Shown here: positions 31,461-40,920 of the stretch, piece by piece
How the letters are laid out: each line of letters starts with the position of its first letter
Position numbering within the stretch: the stretch's first letter is position 1
NCBI RefSeq assembly: GCF_039531695.1
Contig: NZ_BAAAQN010000050.1
Coordinates: 1-64,000, forward strand
Length of the DNA: 64,000 bases
Source of the DNA: Catenulispora yoronensis
GTDB taxonomy: Bacteria; Actinomycetota; Actinomycetes; Streptomycetales; Catenulisporaceae
Reading direction: 5' to 3'
Made by a program: the position numbers and the translations under genes
Notes under the pieces: model-generated
Told to the model about the DNA's origin: nothing
Database searches by the model: none
What the model saw: only the letters and a program-made list of their open reading frames with translations

Positions 31461-32512
31461 TGGACCTCCCGGTCATGCCGCCGGTGGAGCCGATGCTGGC
31501 CAAGTCCGCCGCGAAGGTCCCGGTCGGGGACTTCCTGTACGAACCCAAGTGGGACGGCTACCGCTGCGTGGTCTTCCGCGACGGCGACGAGGTCGTCCTG
31601 GGCAGCCGCGGCGGCAAGGACCTGGACCGCTACTTCCCGGAGCTGGTCGAGTCGCTCAAGCAGGCGCTGCCCGAACGCTGCGTCGTCGACGGCGAGATCG
31701 TCGTGGTGCTGGACGGTCGCCTGGACTTCGACCGCCTCAGCGACCGTATCCACCCGGCCGCCTCCCGGGTCCAGCTGCTGTCCGGGCAGACCCCCGCCTC
31801 CTTCATCGGCTTCGACCTGCTCGCGCTCGGCGACCGGGACCTGACCGGGGAGCCGTTCACCGCACGCCGCGCGGCGCTGCTGGAGGCGGTGCGCGAGCAC
31901 GACCACGTGCACGTCACCCGCGCCACCGACGACGACATGCAGGCCGGCACCTGGTTCGAGCGCTTCGAGGGCGCGGGCCTCGACGGCGTCGTCGCCAAGC
32001 CGGCGCAGGGCCCGTACACCCCCGGCGAGCGCACGATGGTCAAGGTCAAGCACGAGCGCACGGCCGACGTGGTCGTGGCCGGCTACCGCCTGCACAAGAC
32101 CGGGCCGATCGTCGGCTCCCTGATGCTCGGCCTCTACGGCGACGACGGCGTCCTGAACTACGTCGGCGGCTCCAGCGCCTTCACCACGGCCCGCCGCAAG
32201 GAGCTGATCGACGAGCTCCAGCCCCACCTGCTTCCCGAGGGCGAGGCGCATCCGTGGGTCGACGCCGCCGAGGGCGACGACGCGCACCGGCGGCCCGGCA
32301 CGCTGCACCGCTGGAACGCCGGCAAGGACGTCTCGTTCGTGCCGCTGCGGCCCGAGCTGGTCTGCGAGGTCCGCTACGACCAGCTCCAGGGCGACCGGTT
32401 CCGGCACAACGGGCGGTTCGTGCGGTGGCGCCCGGACCGGGAGCCGGAGTCGTGCCGGTACGACCAGTTGGACGTTCCGGCGGACTACGACCTGAAGGAC
32501 GTCTTCGGGTAG
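31460..32512 (+). CDS. ATP-dependent DNA ligase (LigC/LigD ligase-domain type)
   Basis: The 350-residue protein is a minimal ATP-dependent ligase. The adenylated Lys is Lys30 in 'YEPKWDGYR' (motif I); 'RCVVDGEIVV' (III), 'LDGVVAKPA' (IV) and 'MVKVKHERTADVVVAGYRLHK' (V, shortened KVKHERTADVVV) follow, with an OB-fold in the C-terminal third. There is no nuclease domain. Together with the polymerase it could form an end-joining pair; no Ku gene lies in this window. ATG 31460 overlaps the polymerase stop. Confidence 0.93.
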   Translation: MDLPVMPPVEPMLAKSAAKVPVGDFLYEPKWDGYRCVVFRDGDEVVLGSRGGKDLDRYFPELVESLKQALPERCVVDGEIVVVLDGRLDFDRLSDRIHPAASRVQLLSGQTPASFIGFDLLALGDRDLTGEPFTARRAALLEAVREHDHVHVTRATDDDMQAGTWFERFEGAGLDGVVAKPAQGPYTPGERTMVKVKHERTADVVVAGYRLHKTGPIVGSLMLGLYGDDGVLNYVGGSSAFTTARRKELIDELQPHLLPEGEAHPWVDAAEGDDAHRRPGTLHRWNAGKDVSFVPLRPELVCEVRYDQLQGDRFRHNGRFVRWRPDREPESCRYDQLDVPADYDLKDVFG

Positions 32513-32685
32513 GCCGCCGGCGCGGCGCGGGCGGTGATGAGCAGCCGCGCGGACCCCCTCAGGCCGCGCGGATGCTCGCTGTTGCCGCTGTTGCCGCTGT
32601 CGCCGCTGTCCGGTTCGACGCCCCTGCCCGGGGACTCCCCCACTCGGAGGCCGTCCCTACGCCGACGCCTTGTCCTGCCCCGCCC

Positions 32686-33495
32686 TCACGCGTCGAGGAA
32701 GTCGTCGATCACCGTCACCAACGCCGGCGACACGAAGATGGTGTAGTGCGTCGTGTTCGGCAGCACCGCCAGCCGGTGCGCGCCTGGCCGGCCGCTCCCG
32801 TCCCAGCCGCCGTCCTGTTGACCGCCGCCGAGCAGCGCCCAGAAGTCGCTGATGTGCTGCATGCTGTAGGTGTCGGCGTCGGCGAACACCAGCTGGACGG
32901 GCACCTTGAGGTCGCGGATCTCCTCCGAGTAGTCGTAGGGGACCTTCATCAGCTCGCCCATCTTGCCGATCAGCGTCCCGAAGTCCTCCGGACGCGGCGC
33001 CGTCCGCTCGTACAGCTCCCACATCGGCGTCTGCTTCATGAACTGCGCCGCCTCCGGCGACATCTGCTCCTGCTGCTTCAGGATCCCGTCGTAGAAACCC
33101 TCCCGGCGGAACGGGATCGACGCCACCACCAGCTTGCGCACCAGGTCCGGGTGCTGGATCGCCAACCGCAGCGCCACGCCGCCGCCGAAGGAGTAGCCCG
33201 CCACGTCCACCGGGCCCACGCCCAGGTGCCGGACCAGCGCCGCCACGTCGTCGGCACAGGTCTCCAGGCGGATCGGCCGGTCGACGTCCGCGGTGTGCGA
33301 GTGGCCCTGGAGGTCGACCACGATCACCCGGCGGCCCGCCGACAGCGCCGGCAGGATCGGCGCGAACATGTCGCCGCCGCCCAGTCCGCCGTGCAGCAGC
33401 ACCAGCGCCGGCCGCTCGGCCGTGACCGGGGCGTCACCGTGCTCCTCGAAGTACAGGTTCAGGCCGTTGACCTCGGCGTAGCTCATAGTCCTCAT
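32686..33495 (-). CDS. Alpha/beta hydrolase
   Basis: The 269-residue protein has nucleophile Ser102 in 'DVAGYSFGGGVAL', oxyanion motif 'LLHGGLGGGD' near residue 34, acid Asp in 'LVFADADTYS' and His in 'LPNTTHYTIF'. These are those of cytoplasmic esterases and C-C bond hydrolases; the substrate is unknown. ATG 33495 and ATG 33486 (MSYAEVNG) are both possible starts. It is divergent from a LysR regulator by about 115 bases, which suggests that it is the regulator's target. Confidence 0.87.
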   Translation of the reverse strand: MRTMSYAEVNGLNLYFEEHGDAPVTAERPALVLLHGGLGGGDMFAPILPALSAGRRVIVVDLQGHSHTADVDRPIRLETCADDVAALVRHLGVGPVDVAGYSFGGGVALRLAIQHPDLVRKLVVASIPFRREGFYDGILKQQEQMSPEAAQFMKQTPMWELYERTAPRPEDFGTLIGKMGELMKVPYDYSEEIRDLKVPVQLVFADADTYSMQHISDFWALLGGGQQDGGWDGSGRPGAHRLAVLPNTTHYTIFVSPALVTVIDDFLDA

Positions 33496-33511
33496 CCTTT
33501 CAACGGGGGCG

Positions 33512-33576
33512 GTCTGTCAACCAGTCAGACGATCCGGCCGGGCTGAACTCATCGCCGCCCCGCGAGAAAACTTCTC
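33512..33576. promoter_or_regulatory. Dyads in the hydrolase/LysR divergent region
   Basis: Two short inverted repeats are present: GTCTG/CAGAC arms at 33512-33530 and GAGAA/TTCTC arms at 33564-33576 (GAGAAAACTTCTC, 3-base centre). LysR-type regulators commonly bind two dyads in such divergent regions. Assignment to this LysR protein is inference only. Confidence 0.35.
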
Positions 33577-33609
33577 AGCCCGCGCGGCACCGGCGATACC
33601 TTGATCGGC

Positions 33610-34500
33610 ATGGAACTGCGCCAGCTGGAGTACTTCGTCGCGGTCGCCGAGGAACTGCACTTCGGCCGCGCCGCCGAACGGCTGCACATCGGCCAGCCCG
33701 CCGTCAGCCAGCAACTGCGCCGGCTGGAGCGCGAACTCGGCGCCGAGCTGTTCGACCGCTCGCCCCGCCACGTGCGCCTGACCCCGGCCGGGCAGGCGCT
33801 GCTGCCGCAGGCCCGCGACGTACTGACCGCCGTGGCCCGGGCCCGCACCGCGGTGAGCACCGCGGCCGGCGCCAAGAACCTGCCGCTGCGCATCGGCACC
33901 AGCTCCGGCCTGGGGGAGCGGCTGGAACTGGTCCTGGACGAACTGCTGCGGCTGGCCCCCGACCTCGCCGTCGAACTGGTCACCTCCGGCCCCACCTCCG
34001 AACGCCTGGACCGGGTCGCCGACGGCTCCCTGGACGCCGCCTTCGTCCGCGGCGCCGTGCCCGACGAGGGCCGCGGGCTGCGCGTCGTGCCGCTGTGGCC
34101 GGACGAGCTGGTCGCCGCGGTCCCGGCCCGGCACCCGATCGTCCAGAACCGCTACGCCACCTTCGCTGCCCTGGCCCCGCTCGGACTGCGCCTGACCACC
34201 CGCCGCAACAACCCGCCCCTGGTCGACCTGGTCGTCGGCGCCTTCCACGCGGCCGGCCACGAACCGAGATCCTCCAGCCCCTACACCAACCTCGGCGACA
34301 CCCTGGCCGCGATCGGCACCGACGGCGCCAGCTACACCGTCATGTACGCCGCGCACGCCGCGCAGATCAACAACCGCCGCGTCGCCTTCCTGCCCTTCGA
34401 ACCGCCGGGCCTGAGCCTGCTGACCCAGCTCGTGGTGCGCCGCTCCGCCCCCACCCCGTACTTCAGCCTCCTGATGCAGGCCTGCGATCACGATTCGTGA
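33610..34500 (+). CDS. LysR-type transcriptional regulator
   Basis: The N-terminal winged helix is classical: 'MELRQLEYFVAVAEELHFGR', 'AAERLHIGQPAVSQQLRRLE' and 'LFDRSPRHVRLTPAGQ'. A linker helix and a substrate-binding domain ('LRIGTSSGLGERLELVL', 'LDAAFVRGAV') follow to residue 296. ATG 33610 is the family start; the frame begins at 33601. Members are tetrameric activators that respond to a small ligand. Its likely target is the divergent hydrolase, and possibly the tautomerase 150 bases downstream. Confidence 0.92.
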   Translation: MELRQLEYFVAVAEELHFGRAAERLHIGQPAVSQQLRRLERELGAELFDRSPRHVRLTPAGQALLPQARDVLTAVARARTAVSTAAGAKNLPLRIGTSSGLGERLELVLDELLRLAPDLAVELVTSGPTSERLDRVADGSLDAAFVRGAVPDEGRGLRVVPLWPDELVAAVPARHPIVQNRYATFAALAPLGLRLTTRRNNPPLVDLVVGAFHAAGHEPRSSSPYTNLGDTLAAIGTDGASYTVMYAAHAAQINNRRVAFLPFEPPGLSLLTQLVVRRSAPTPYFSLLMQACDHDS

Positions 34501-34649
34501 TCGCAACCAGTCCGGAGCCCGTCTGGTTCGGCGCCGCCGTCCGCGATGGAATCGATCTCGCAAGGGGAACGGAGAACCGGGCCCCGCCGGCCGGTCCACC
34601 CGGCCGGTCCGTCGCAGCCGCAGCCGCAGCCGCACACCAGGAGGCCGAG

Positions 34650-34844
34650 ATGCCGAACATCACCATCCAGCAGATGCCTAAGACCGTCGAGCAGAAGCGC
34701 GAGCTCGTCGCCCGCATCACCGACGCCATGGTCGACGTCTACAAGGCCCCGGCCGAGACCGTCCACGTGTGGTTCCAGGAAGCGACCACCGAGGACTACG
34801 CCGTCGCCGGCCAGCTCGTCGCCGACAAGCTCGCCCAGAAATAG
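34650..34844 (+). CDS. 4-oxalocrotonate tautomerase family protein
   Basis: The 64-residue protein begins MPNITIQQMPKTVEQKRELV; removal of Met exposes the catalytic Pro1 that defines the family. The spacing and helix 'ARITDAMVDVYKAPAETVHVWFQE' are normal. It would interconvert enol and keto acids, or act as a related dehalogenase-type enzyme, and forms hexamers. ATG 34650 is 7 bases after GGAGG. It follows the LysR gene on the same strand, so the regulator, hydrolase and tautomerase may belong to one small aromatic-degradation locus. Confidence 0.88.
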   Translation: MPNITIQQMPKTVEQKRELVARITDAMVDVYKAPAETVHVWFQEATTEDYAVAGQLVADKLAQK

Positions 34845-34928
34845 CCACCCTCCGCGAGATCGCCGCTCGGCAGCCGCCCCATCGACGCTCGCCGGACGCG
34901 CCGCGCCGGCCGTGCTAGAAACGGCCGT

Positions 34929-35759
34929 ATGCGGATCTACATCAGTGCGGACATGGAGGGGATCACCGGGCTCGTGGACGCCGACGACGTCCAGCCCGGC
35001 GGCCGCGACTACGAGCGCGGACGGCGCGCGATGACCGAGGACGTCAACGCCGCCGTCCGCGGCGCCCGCCGCGCCGGCGCCACCGAGATCGTGGTGAACG
35101 ACGCCCACGGCCCGATGCGCAACCTCACCGCCGACACCCTCGCCCCGGACGTCCGCCTGATCCGCGGCAAGCCCAAGACCATGGGCATGGTCGAGGGCCT
35201 CACCCAAGACTTCGACGCCCTGCTCTGCGTCGGCTACCACTCCCGCGCCGGAGTCCACGGCGTCCTGAGCCACAGCTTCATGGGCCACGAGATCGAGGAC
35301 ATGTGGCTCGACGACCGCCCCGCCGGCGAGATCGGCCTGGTCCACGCCTCCGCCGCCGCCCTCGGCGTTCCGCTCGCCGTGCTCACCGGCGACGACGCCG
35401 CCTGCGCCGAGGCCACCGCCTGGGACCCGGACATCGCCACCACCCCGGTGAAATACGTCCGCAGCCGCTTCGCCGCCGACCTCCGGCCGGACACGGAGGC
35501 GCGCGCCGCGATCGAGGAGACGGTGGCGACGGCGCTCGCGACCCCGCGCACTGGGCCCGAGCCCTCCGCCGCGACCGCGACGCTGACTGTGCGCTGGCAG
35601 TCCTCGGCCGTCGCCGAGACGTTGCTGGGCATCCCGGGCGTCACGGCGGTCGATCCCCGGACGGTCCGCGCCACGGCCACCCCGCCGGACCTGTTCCGGC
35701 AGTTCGGGGTGTGGATGCGGGTCGCGACCGCGTTGACGAACCAGGCTCCTTATTGCTGA
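34929..35759 (+). CDS. M55 family D-aminopeptidase (DppA-like)
   Basis: The 276-residue protein matches DppA: metal ligands Asp8 and Glu10 in 'ISADMEGI', His60 in 'VVNDAHGPM', His104 in 'VGYHSRAGVHGVL' and Glu134 in 'RPAGEIGL'. All five fall at almost the same numbering as in Bacillus DppA, a zinc D-aminopeptidase that forms a decamer. It would release D-Ala from short D-peptides, such as cell-wall fragments. No signal peptide is visible. It is transcribed alone. Confidence 0.92.
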   Translation: MRIYISADMEGITGLVDADDVQPGGRDYERGRRAMTEDVNAAVRGARRAGATEIVVNDAHGPMRNLTADTLAPDVRLIRGKPKTMGMVEGLTQDFDALLCVGYHSRAGVHGVLSHSFMGHEIEDMWLDDRPAGEIGLVHASAAALGVPLAVLTGDDAACAEATAWDPDIATTPVKYVRSRFAADLRPDTEARAAIEETVATALATPRTGPEPSAATATLTVRWQSSAVAETLLGIPGVTAVDPRTVRATATPPDLFRQFGVWMRVATALTNQAPYC

Positions 35760-35889
35760 CCGGCGCCGGTCCGGTCGTGCGGGCGGGGCTTGGGACTCCC
35801 ACCATAACTGGCATGCCGGCCCGGTTCGGGCAAGCCGCCGACGCGGTTCTGATGCCTTCGTGCCTGGCAAGACCGCACCGGTGGCGGGC

Positions 35890-36561
35890 TCAGCCTTGAG
35901 CGGCCTTCAGGTGTGCGGCCTGGACCTCGGCGGCGTGGGTGACCACCTGCTGGGCCTTTGCGGGGTCGTCCGTGGTGCTTCCGGTGTAGGTGATCATCAC
36001 TACGTCCGCACCGACCTGGACCGCATCGGTGATGATCATCGTGGAGTAGGTGCTGTCGGCCGACGATGAGGTGTAGACGACGTGGCCGGCAGGGGCACCA
36101 GTGTTGGCGGTCACCATGGTCGCGCTGTCGTTGTCGGTGACGACGAAGGACTTACAGTCTTTGAGACCTGAAGTCAGGTCGGCCACCATTGCTGCGGCTT
36201 TGGCCTTGGACGGCATCACGGCCACCTCGTCCAGAAGCATGTTGCTGCCGCTGGGTTGTAGGAACGTTCGGGTAACACGGTCGGTTGTGCCGTACTTCCC
36301 GAACATCGTGGAGTCTGCGTCGAGGAACTGCTGGCAGGCACTGCCGCCGGATTTCAACGAGGTCGTCGTGTAGGGAGTACCCGTCTGGTCCGACTCGGCG
36401 TTGAAACTCCATTCCGGCTCGTCCTTGGCGGTCAGCAGCTGGGCGTTGACTTGATCGGCGGTCAAGGCGGGTTTTTTCGAGCTACTGCCGCAGGCCGCAG
36501 TACCGGCCAGCACGACTGTGGCGACCGCTATTAAGGACACGTACTTGACTTCAAGGCGCAT
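35890..36561 (-). CDS. Putative lipoprotein, PknH-sensor-like
   Basis: A lipobox ends the signal segment, 'VATVVLAGTAAC', with the acylated Cys at residue 24 from ATG 36561. The mature domain of about 200 residues has two further Cys ('SACQQFLD' and 'LKDCKSFVV') and a pattern resembling the extracellular sensor domain of mycobacterial PknH-like proteins (LpqQ/PknH C-terminal family), though this is a weak match. It is anchored outside the cytoplasmic membrane; its role is unknown. ATG 36561 is preferred over 36585 because it gives a standard signal peptide. Confidence 0.75.
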   Translation of the reverse strand: MRLEVKYVSLIAVATVVLAGTAACGSSSKKPALTADQVNAQLLTAKDEPEWSFNAESDQTGTPYTTTSLKSGGSACQQFLDADSTMFGKYGTTDRVTRTFLQPSGSNMLLDEVAVMPSKAKAAAMVADLTSGLKDCKSFVVTDNDSATMVTANTGAPAGHVVYTSSSADSTYSTMIITDAVQVGADVVMITYTGSTTDDPAKAQQVVTHAAEVQAAHLKAAQG

Positions 36562-36730
36562 TATGGTTTCCCTGGGGCATGGCAAGTGAACGCAGAAGTG
36601 TCGGGCTCATCGTGCAGACCTGAACCGTGTTGATGATAGATACCAGGTATGGCCGCTGCCCGTCGAGTATTCGGTGAAGTAGACCTGGCCGGTAGGTCAT
36701 TGCCTAGGATTTCTGGCAAAAGTGGCTTTC

Positions 36731-36907
36731 TTACAGCAGAACCCCGAGCCCCAGTCCGACGATCACCACGCCGACAAGCACGAACACCCCGCTGATCAGG
36801 AGGCCGCCTCTGCCTCGGCCCCTGCTCCGTCCGAACTTGACGACAAAAACGCAGCCGATCAGGACCGCCAGGATTCCCCAAACGGCCAAGAAGACTTTGA
36901 CGCCCAT
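36731..36907 (-). CDS. Small membrane protein, unknown function
   Basis: The product (58 residues from ATG 36907) has two hydrophobic helices ('VFLAVWGILAVLIGCVFVV' and 'GGLLISGVFVLVGVVIVGLG') with an Arg/Gly-rich loop 'RSRGRGRGG' between them, presumably cytoplasmic. GGGGGAG lies 5-11 bases before the start. It is not recognised but is well formed. The longer frame to 37027 adds a hydrophilic segment without an RBS. Confidence 0.6.
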   Translation of the reverse strand: MGVKVFLAVWGILAVLIGCVFVVKFGRSRGRGRGGLLISGVFVLVGVVIVGLGLGVLL

Positions 36908-37101
36908 AGCTCCCCCGTAGGTCCGTCCCGGCTGTCGTGATCGGGCTGTGGAAGGGTACTGCGATCGCCGCGCCGACGGGAGCGGATCACGGTTCGATAA
37001 CACCTCGCAGGCCCTGGTTAAGCGCATGTGCTATGTCACACATGATGTCTGGCGTAGCATCGTGTCGACGATGACCCGGTGGGCGAAGACAGGAGTCTGA
37101 T

Positions 37102-38778
37102 ATGCGGGACCTGAGGAGACGGCTGGCCGCGCTCGCGGCCCTGGCCGTGGGCGCGTCGCTGATCGGCGTGCTGCCGGCGGCCGCGGCGCGGGGGGAGGGG
37201 GACGGCGCCGCGGCCGACGTGTACCACGACAGCGGCCAGGGGGTGTTGGACTGGGCGTCCTGCGGCGACACCACGACGCTTGCCCTGCAATGCGCGATGC
37301 TGGAAGTGCCGCTGGACTACGCGCACCCGCAGGGCCGGAAGATCAAGATCAAGGTGGACCGGCTCCCGGCCACCGCTCCCAAAGAGAAGCAGCAGGGTCC
37401 GATCCTGCTGAACCCCGGTGGCCCCGGTGACAGCGGCCTGTGGATGCCGGCCTCCATCGCCGGCCAGATCCCGCCCGACGTCGCCGCCGAGTACGACTGG
37501 ATCGGCTTCGATCCGCGCGGTACCAACGGCAGCGACCCGCACGTCGTCTGCGACGCGCACTACTTCGACGCCGAGCGTCCCGACTACCAGCTGGGGCAGG
37601 GCACCGCGCAGGCGTGGCTGGACAAGGCCGCCAAGTACTCGGCGGACTGCGCCGCCGGCTGGAGCTGGATCCTGCCCCACATGACGACCGTCGACAGTGC
37701 GCGCGACCTGGACAGCATCCGCCGGGCGCTGGGCACCAAGAAGATCAGCTTCTACGGCGGTTCATGGGGCACGTCCCTCGGCTCGACCTACGGCCAGCTG
37801 TTCCCCTCCCACGTGCGGCGCATGGTCCTGGACAGCATCGTTGGCCCCACGATCTCCTGGTACGACCACAACATCCTCCAGGACAAGGAGCACCAGCGGC
37901 GTTTCCAGGCCTTCGCCGAATGGACCGCCAAGGCCGACGGCGTCTACCACCTCGGCACCGACGCGGCCGCGGTCGTCAAGGACTACAACACGGTCGACGC
38001 CGCCCTTCGCACCGCTCCGGTCTCCGCCGCCCCGGCGCCCGGAGACATCGGCCCGGCCGAGTTCGAGGACACCTTCTACGGCGGCGGCTACAACTTCCTC
38101 CGCTGGCCCCGCATGGCCACCGTGCTCTCGGCGTACCTCGTGAACCACGACACCAGGCCGCTGAACATCGCCTATAACCGTTACGCCGCACCGGGTCCGG
38201 ACGACGGCGCATTCCCGAATTACAACGCGGTCCAGTGCAGCGAGAATGCTTGGCCCCGTGACTGGGAATACTGGAAACAGGATCAGGCGGCGGTGAACGC
38301 TGTCGCGCCGTTCTACACCTACAACAACATGTGGTACAACGCCGCCTGCATGTTCTGGCCCTACCAGGGCAGTACCGCCGGACGGCTTCCGATCACCGGA
38401 AAGGGGCTGCCCCCGGTTCTGCTGTTCCAGGCCACCGAGGACGCCGCGACGCCCTACGAGGGCGGTCTCGCGATGCACAAGGCACTGCCGGGCTCGAAAC
38501 TGGTGGTGCAGAACGGCGGTAGTTTCCACGAGATCCTGTTCCACGGCGACGCTTGTCTGGACGACACATTCGTCGCCTACCTGCGGGACGGCTCGCTTCC
38601 CACCGGGAAGGGCTTGATCGCGAAGACCTGTGCGCCGGAGGCCGATCCGGCGCCGGTGTACGTCACGCCGACCCCCGCGGTCGCGGCGAGGGCGGCCACC
38701 GGCACCACGGCCCCGTCCGGCGCGTTGTCGCCCGCCGACCCCGAGTTCGTGCGTGGGGCTGACGGCGCCCGGTCCTGA
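37102..38778 (+). CDS. Secreted tripeptidyl aminopeptidase-like hydrolase (S33 type)
   Basis: The 558-residue protein has a signal peptide (RRRLAALAALAVGASLIGVLPAAAA) and the S33 exopeptidase pattern: 'GPILLNPGGPGDSG' near 100, 'WIGFDPRGTNGSDP', nucleophile Ser221 in 'ISFYGGSWGTSLG', and a C-terminal 'PVLLFQATEDAATPYEGG' with the acid and a final 'NGGSFHEILFHGD' carrying the His. Streptomyces homologues cleave tripeptides from secreted proteins. The last 60 residues are Ala/Pro/Thr-rich and may be a wall-spanning tail. It converges with the esterase gene; the terminator at 38829 separates them. Confidence 0.9.
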   Translation: MRDLRRRLAALAALAVGASLIGVLPAAAARGEGDGAAADVYHDSGQGVLDWASCGDTTTLALQCAMLEVPLDYAHPQGRKIKIKVDRLPATAPKEKQQGPILLNPGGPGDSGLWMPASIAGQIPPDVAAEYDWIGFDPRGTNGSDPHVVCDAHYFDAERPDYQLGQGTAQAWLDKAAKYSADCAAGWSWILPHMTTVDSARDLDSIRRALGTKKISFYGGSWGTSLGSTYGQLFPSHVRRMVLDSIVGPTISWYDHNILQDKEHQRRFQAFAEWTAKADGVYHLGTDAAAVVKDYNTVDAALRTAPVSAAPAPGDIGPAEFEDTFYGGGYNFLRWPRMATVLSAYLVNHDTRPLNIAYNRYAAPGPDDGAFPNYNAVQCSENAWPRDWEYWKQDQAAVNAVAPFYTYNNMWYNAACMFWPYQGSTAGRLPITGKGLPPVLLFQATEDAATPYEGGLAMHKALPGSKLVVQNGGSFHEILFHGDACLDDTFVAYLRDGSLPTGKGLIAKTCAPEADPAPVYVTPTPAVAARAATGTTAPSGALSPADPEFVRGADGARS

Positions 38779-38828
38779 CACCCGGGCCGCCGTTCCCGGG
38801 TCCTGGTGCGACAGGGCCCTGATGGAAG

Positions 38829-38865
38829 GGTGTGGCGCGCTCCCGCACCGGGAGCGCGCCACACC
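38829..38865. terminator. Bidirectional hairpin, 17-base perfect stem
   Basis: GGTGTGGCGCGCTCCCG (38829-38845) pairs without mismatch with CGGGAGCGCGCCACACC (38849-38865), leaving a 3-base loop CAC. It sits between the convergent peptidase (stop 38778) and esterase (stop 38872) genes, so it can end both transcripts. There is no T tract; actinobacterial terminators often lack one. Confidence 0.85.
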
Positions 38866-38871
38866 GCGGGG

Positions 38872-40704
38872 TCAGCGCGAGGCGCCGAGCTTCCCATCGG
38901 TGTTCTGGACGACTCCGCCGTCCATGCTGGGCGGCAGCAGCTTGCTCAGCTCGTCGGCCGTTCCGATCTTGGCCGCCGCGTTCGGGGCGACTGGCGCAGC
39001 CGACGCAGCCGACGCACCCCGCCATCCCGACACATCCGTCCCGGCCGGCGCCTTCGACAGCACGTAGTCCGCATACACCGCGAACCACTGCGCGTCCGTG
39101 TACGGCGACCACCCGTGCGGCTTCTCACGTCCGAACGTGAACGTCGCGTCCGCCGGCGGACTGGTCTGCGAAGTCAGGTTCTTCTGCAACAGCTCCACGG
39201 CGTCGTTCAGGAAGTACGTGTCCATGTCGCCCACGTACATATGGATCTCGCCCTGGAGCTTCGGCCCCAGCGTCGGCCATTCCGTCGCCAGCTTGGCGTC
39301 GATGTCCTTCGGCTTCCACTGCGCGGCGACGGCATGGTCGATCGCTCCGGTCCGCTTGTTCCAAACCAGCGCCGGATACCCGTCCTTGCCCTGCGGCCCG
39401 TACACCGCCTCCCAGATCGCCCACGCGCCGCCGGAGCGGTCGTGGTCGCCCAAGGCCAGCTCCCACAGGTTCTCCTGCGCCATGTTGTAGATGGTGTCGC
39501 CGGCGGTGTTGCGATCGTCGGGCCGCTGCGTCGGCGTGTCCCACTGGCGGTAGGTGTTGTAGGCGTTGGCGTCGTCGTAGACATCGACGATCTGGTGCCG
39601 GTGGAAGTCCACCGGGTCCGGGTAGCCGGCGAAGGTGCCGCCGAACACGTCCGGGTTGAACACCAGCGAGGCCAGCGCCTCCCAGCCGCCTGTCGAGCCG
39701 CCGGAAGTGACCCGGCCCCAGGGCGCGGCGACGGTCCGGAACTGCCGGTCCAGCTCCGGGATCAGCTCCTGCGTGGTGGCGCTGCCGTAGGGGCCGGTGT
39801 TCGGCGAGTCGACGATGTACGAGGAGTCGTAGAAGGGATTCTCCTCACGGACCTCGATGCTGATGAACTTCGGTGAGGACGGCGCGAGCCAGAACTTGGA
39901 GAAGTCGTTACTGCCGTCCTCCTTGAAGCCGTGCGGTGCGTTCTCCGTGAAATGCGCGAAGTGGTATTCGACGGGGTAGCGCACGCCCGCGTTCGCCGGA
40001 TCGTCATATCCCTGCGGCAGCAACACGTTCGCGCCGATGTACATCGGCCGGCCCCAGAACGCGCTCAGACGCGGACTCAGGATCTTGACGTGCTTCACGT
40101 GCTGGCTGTCGGTGGGGTTGCCCTGCTGGCAGGTGCCGCCGGCGGGCACCGGATCGGCCGGGGTGATGACGTGGTCCAGCGTCAGCCGGACCGGCCGGTC
40201 CTCGTCGCCGGTGATGGTGATCCACTGCGGCGTGCTGTACATGTTCTGCGGCGAGCTGAACAGGTCCTGGCCGTCGCCGCAGGGCATGTGCAGCTTCACT
40301 GTTGAGCCGTCGCCGCGGTGGAAGGTGTCGTAGACGGTGAAGAACGCCTGGACGTAGTACCGCCCCGGCGGCAGCTGGTCCAGCGATTCGCGCGGGTAGC
40401 CGTAGGTCTCCGGGCCCTCGTCCAGGGTCACGGCGTGGCCGGGGCGCAGGCCGTCGACGTTCCGGCCCCAGTAGGGGACGCCGTTGACGATGTCGATCTG
40501 GTCGCGCGGATCGGAGCTCGCATCGGTGCTCACGATGACGAACGCGCGGCCGTCGGCCGCGGCGGCGCGGGTCGAGGTCGGGAAGGAGATGTCGAATCTC
40601 AGGTCGTGCCGGGGCCGCGCGGCGGCCACGGTGGCGCCGATCAGCGCCATCACCAGCGCGAGCAGCACGGTCGTTCGTCTTTGCCAAGGGAACCGACGAC
40701 GCAT
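38872..40704 (-). CDS. Large secreted esterase-fold protein
   Basis: The 610-residue protein has a signal sequence (RRTTVLLALVMALIGATVAAA). Residues 35-200 are a beta-rich domain ('DGSTVKLHMPCGDGQ', 'PQWITITGDEDRPVRLTL'); the rest is an alpha/beta hydrolase of the feruloyl/enterochelin-esterase kind: 'MYIGANVLLPQGYDDP' as a family entry motif and nucleophile Ser in 'RVTSGGSTGGWEALAS' (about residue 345), with a late His in 'EKPHGWSPYTDAQW'. It probably hydrolyses an ester outside the cell; the substrate is unknown. It is divergent from the riboswitch-controlled exchanger. Confidence 0.85.
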   Translation of the reverse strand: MRRRFPWQRRTTVLLALVMALIGATVAAARPRHDLRFDISFPTSTRAAAADGRAFVIVSTDASSDPRDQIDIVNGVPYWGRNVDGLRPGHAVTLDEGPETYGYPRESLDQLPPGRYYVQAFFTVYDTFHRGDGSTVKLHMPCGDGQDLFSSPQNMYSTPQWITITGDEDRPVRLTLDHVITPADPVPAGGTCQQGNPTDSQHVKHVKILSPRLSAFWGRPMYIGANVLLPQGYDDPANAGVRYPVEYHFAHFTENAPHGFKEDGSNDFSKFWLAPSSPKFISIEVREENPFYDSSYIVDSPNTGPYGSATTQELIPELDRQFRTVAAPWGRVTSGGSTGGWEALASLVFNPDVFGGTFAGYPDPVDFHRHQIVDVYDDANAYNTYRQWDTPTQRPDDRNTAGDTIYNMAQENLWELALGDHDRSGGAWAIWEAVYGPQGKDGYPALVWNKRTGAIDHAVAAQWKPKDIDAKLATEWPTLGPKLQGEIHMYVGDMDTYFLNDAVELLQKNLTSQTSPPADATFTFGREKPHGWSPYTDAQWFAVYADYVLSKAPAGTDVSGWRGASAASAAPVAPNAAAKIGTADELSKLLPPSMDGGVVQNTDGKLGASR

Positions 40705-40920
40705 CGAGGCACCTCCGGGGGCGCTCGGTCGGGGAATGGGACGCAGCGACTTCTACCCGGCGGTCAGACGTAAGAATCCTTATATCAGCTATACGATAGC
40801 CGGCCATTCCGGGAACTCCGATGCCCGGTCGGACGACGTCGGACCGCACGCATCGTGGTTGTCCCGCGACGAGCTCCGGGCGGCGAGATCAGCCCCTGTG
40901 CGGTTTCGGGTATGCTGGAC

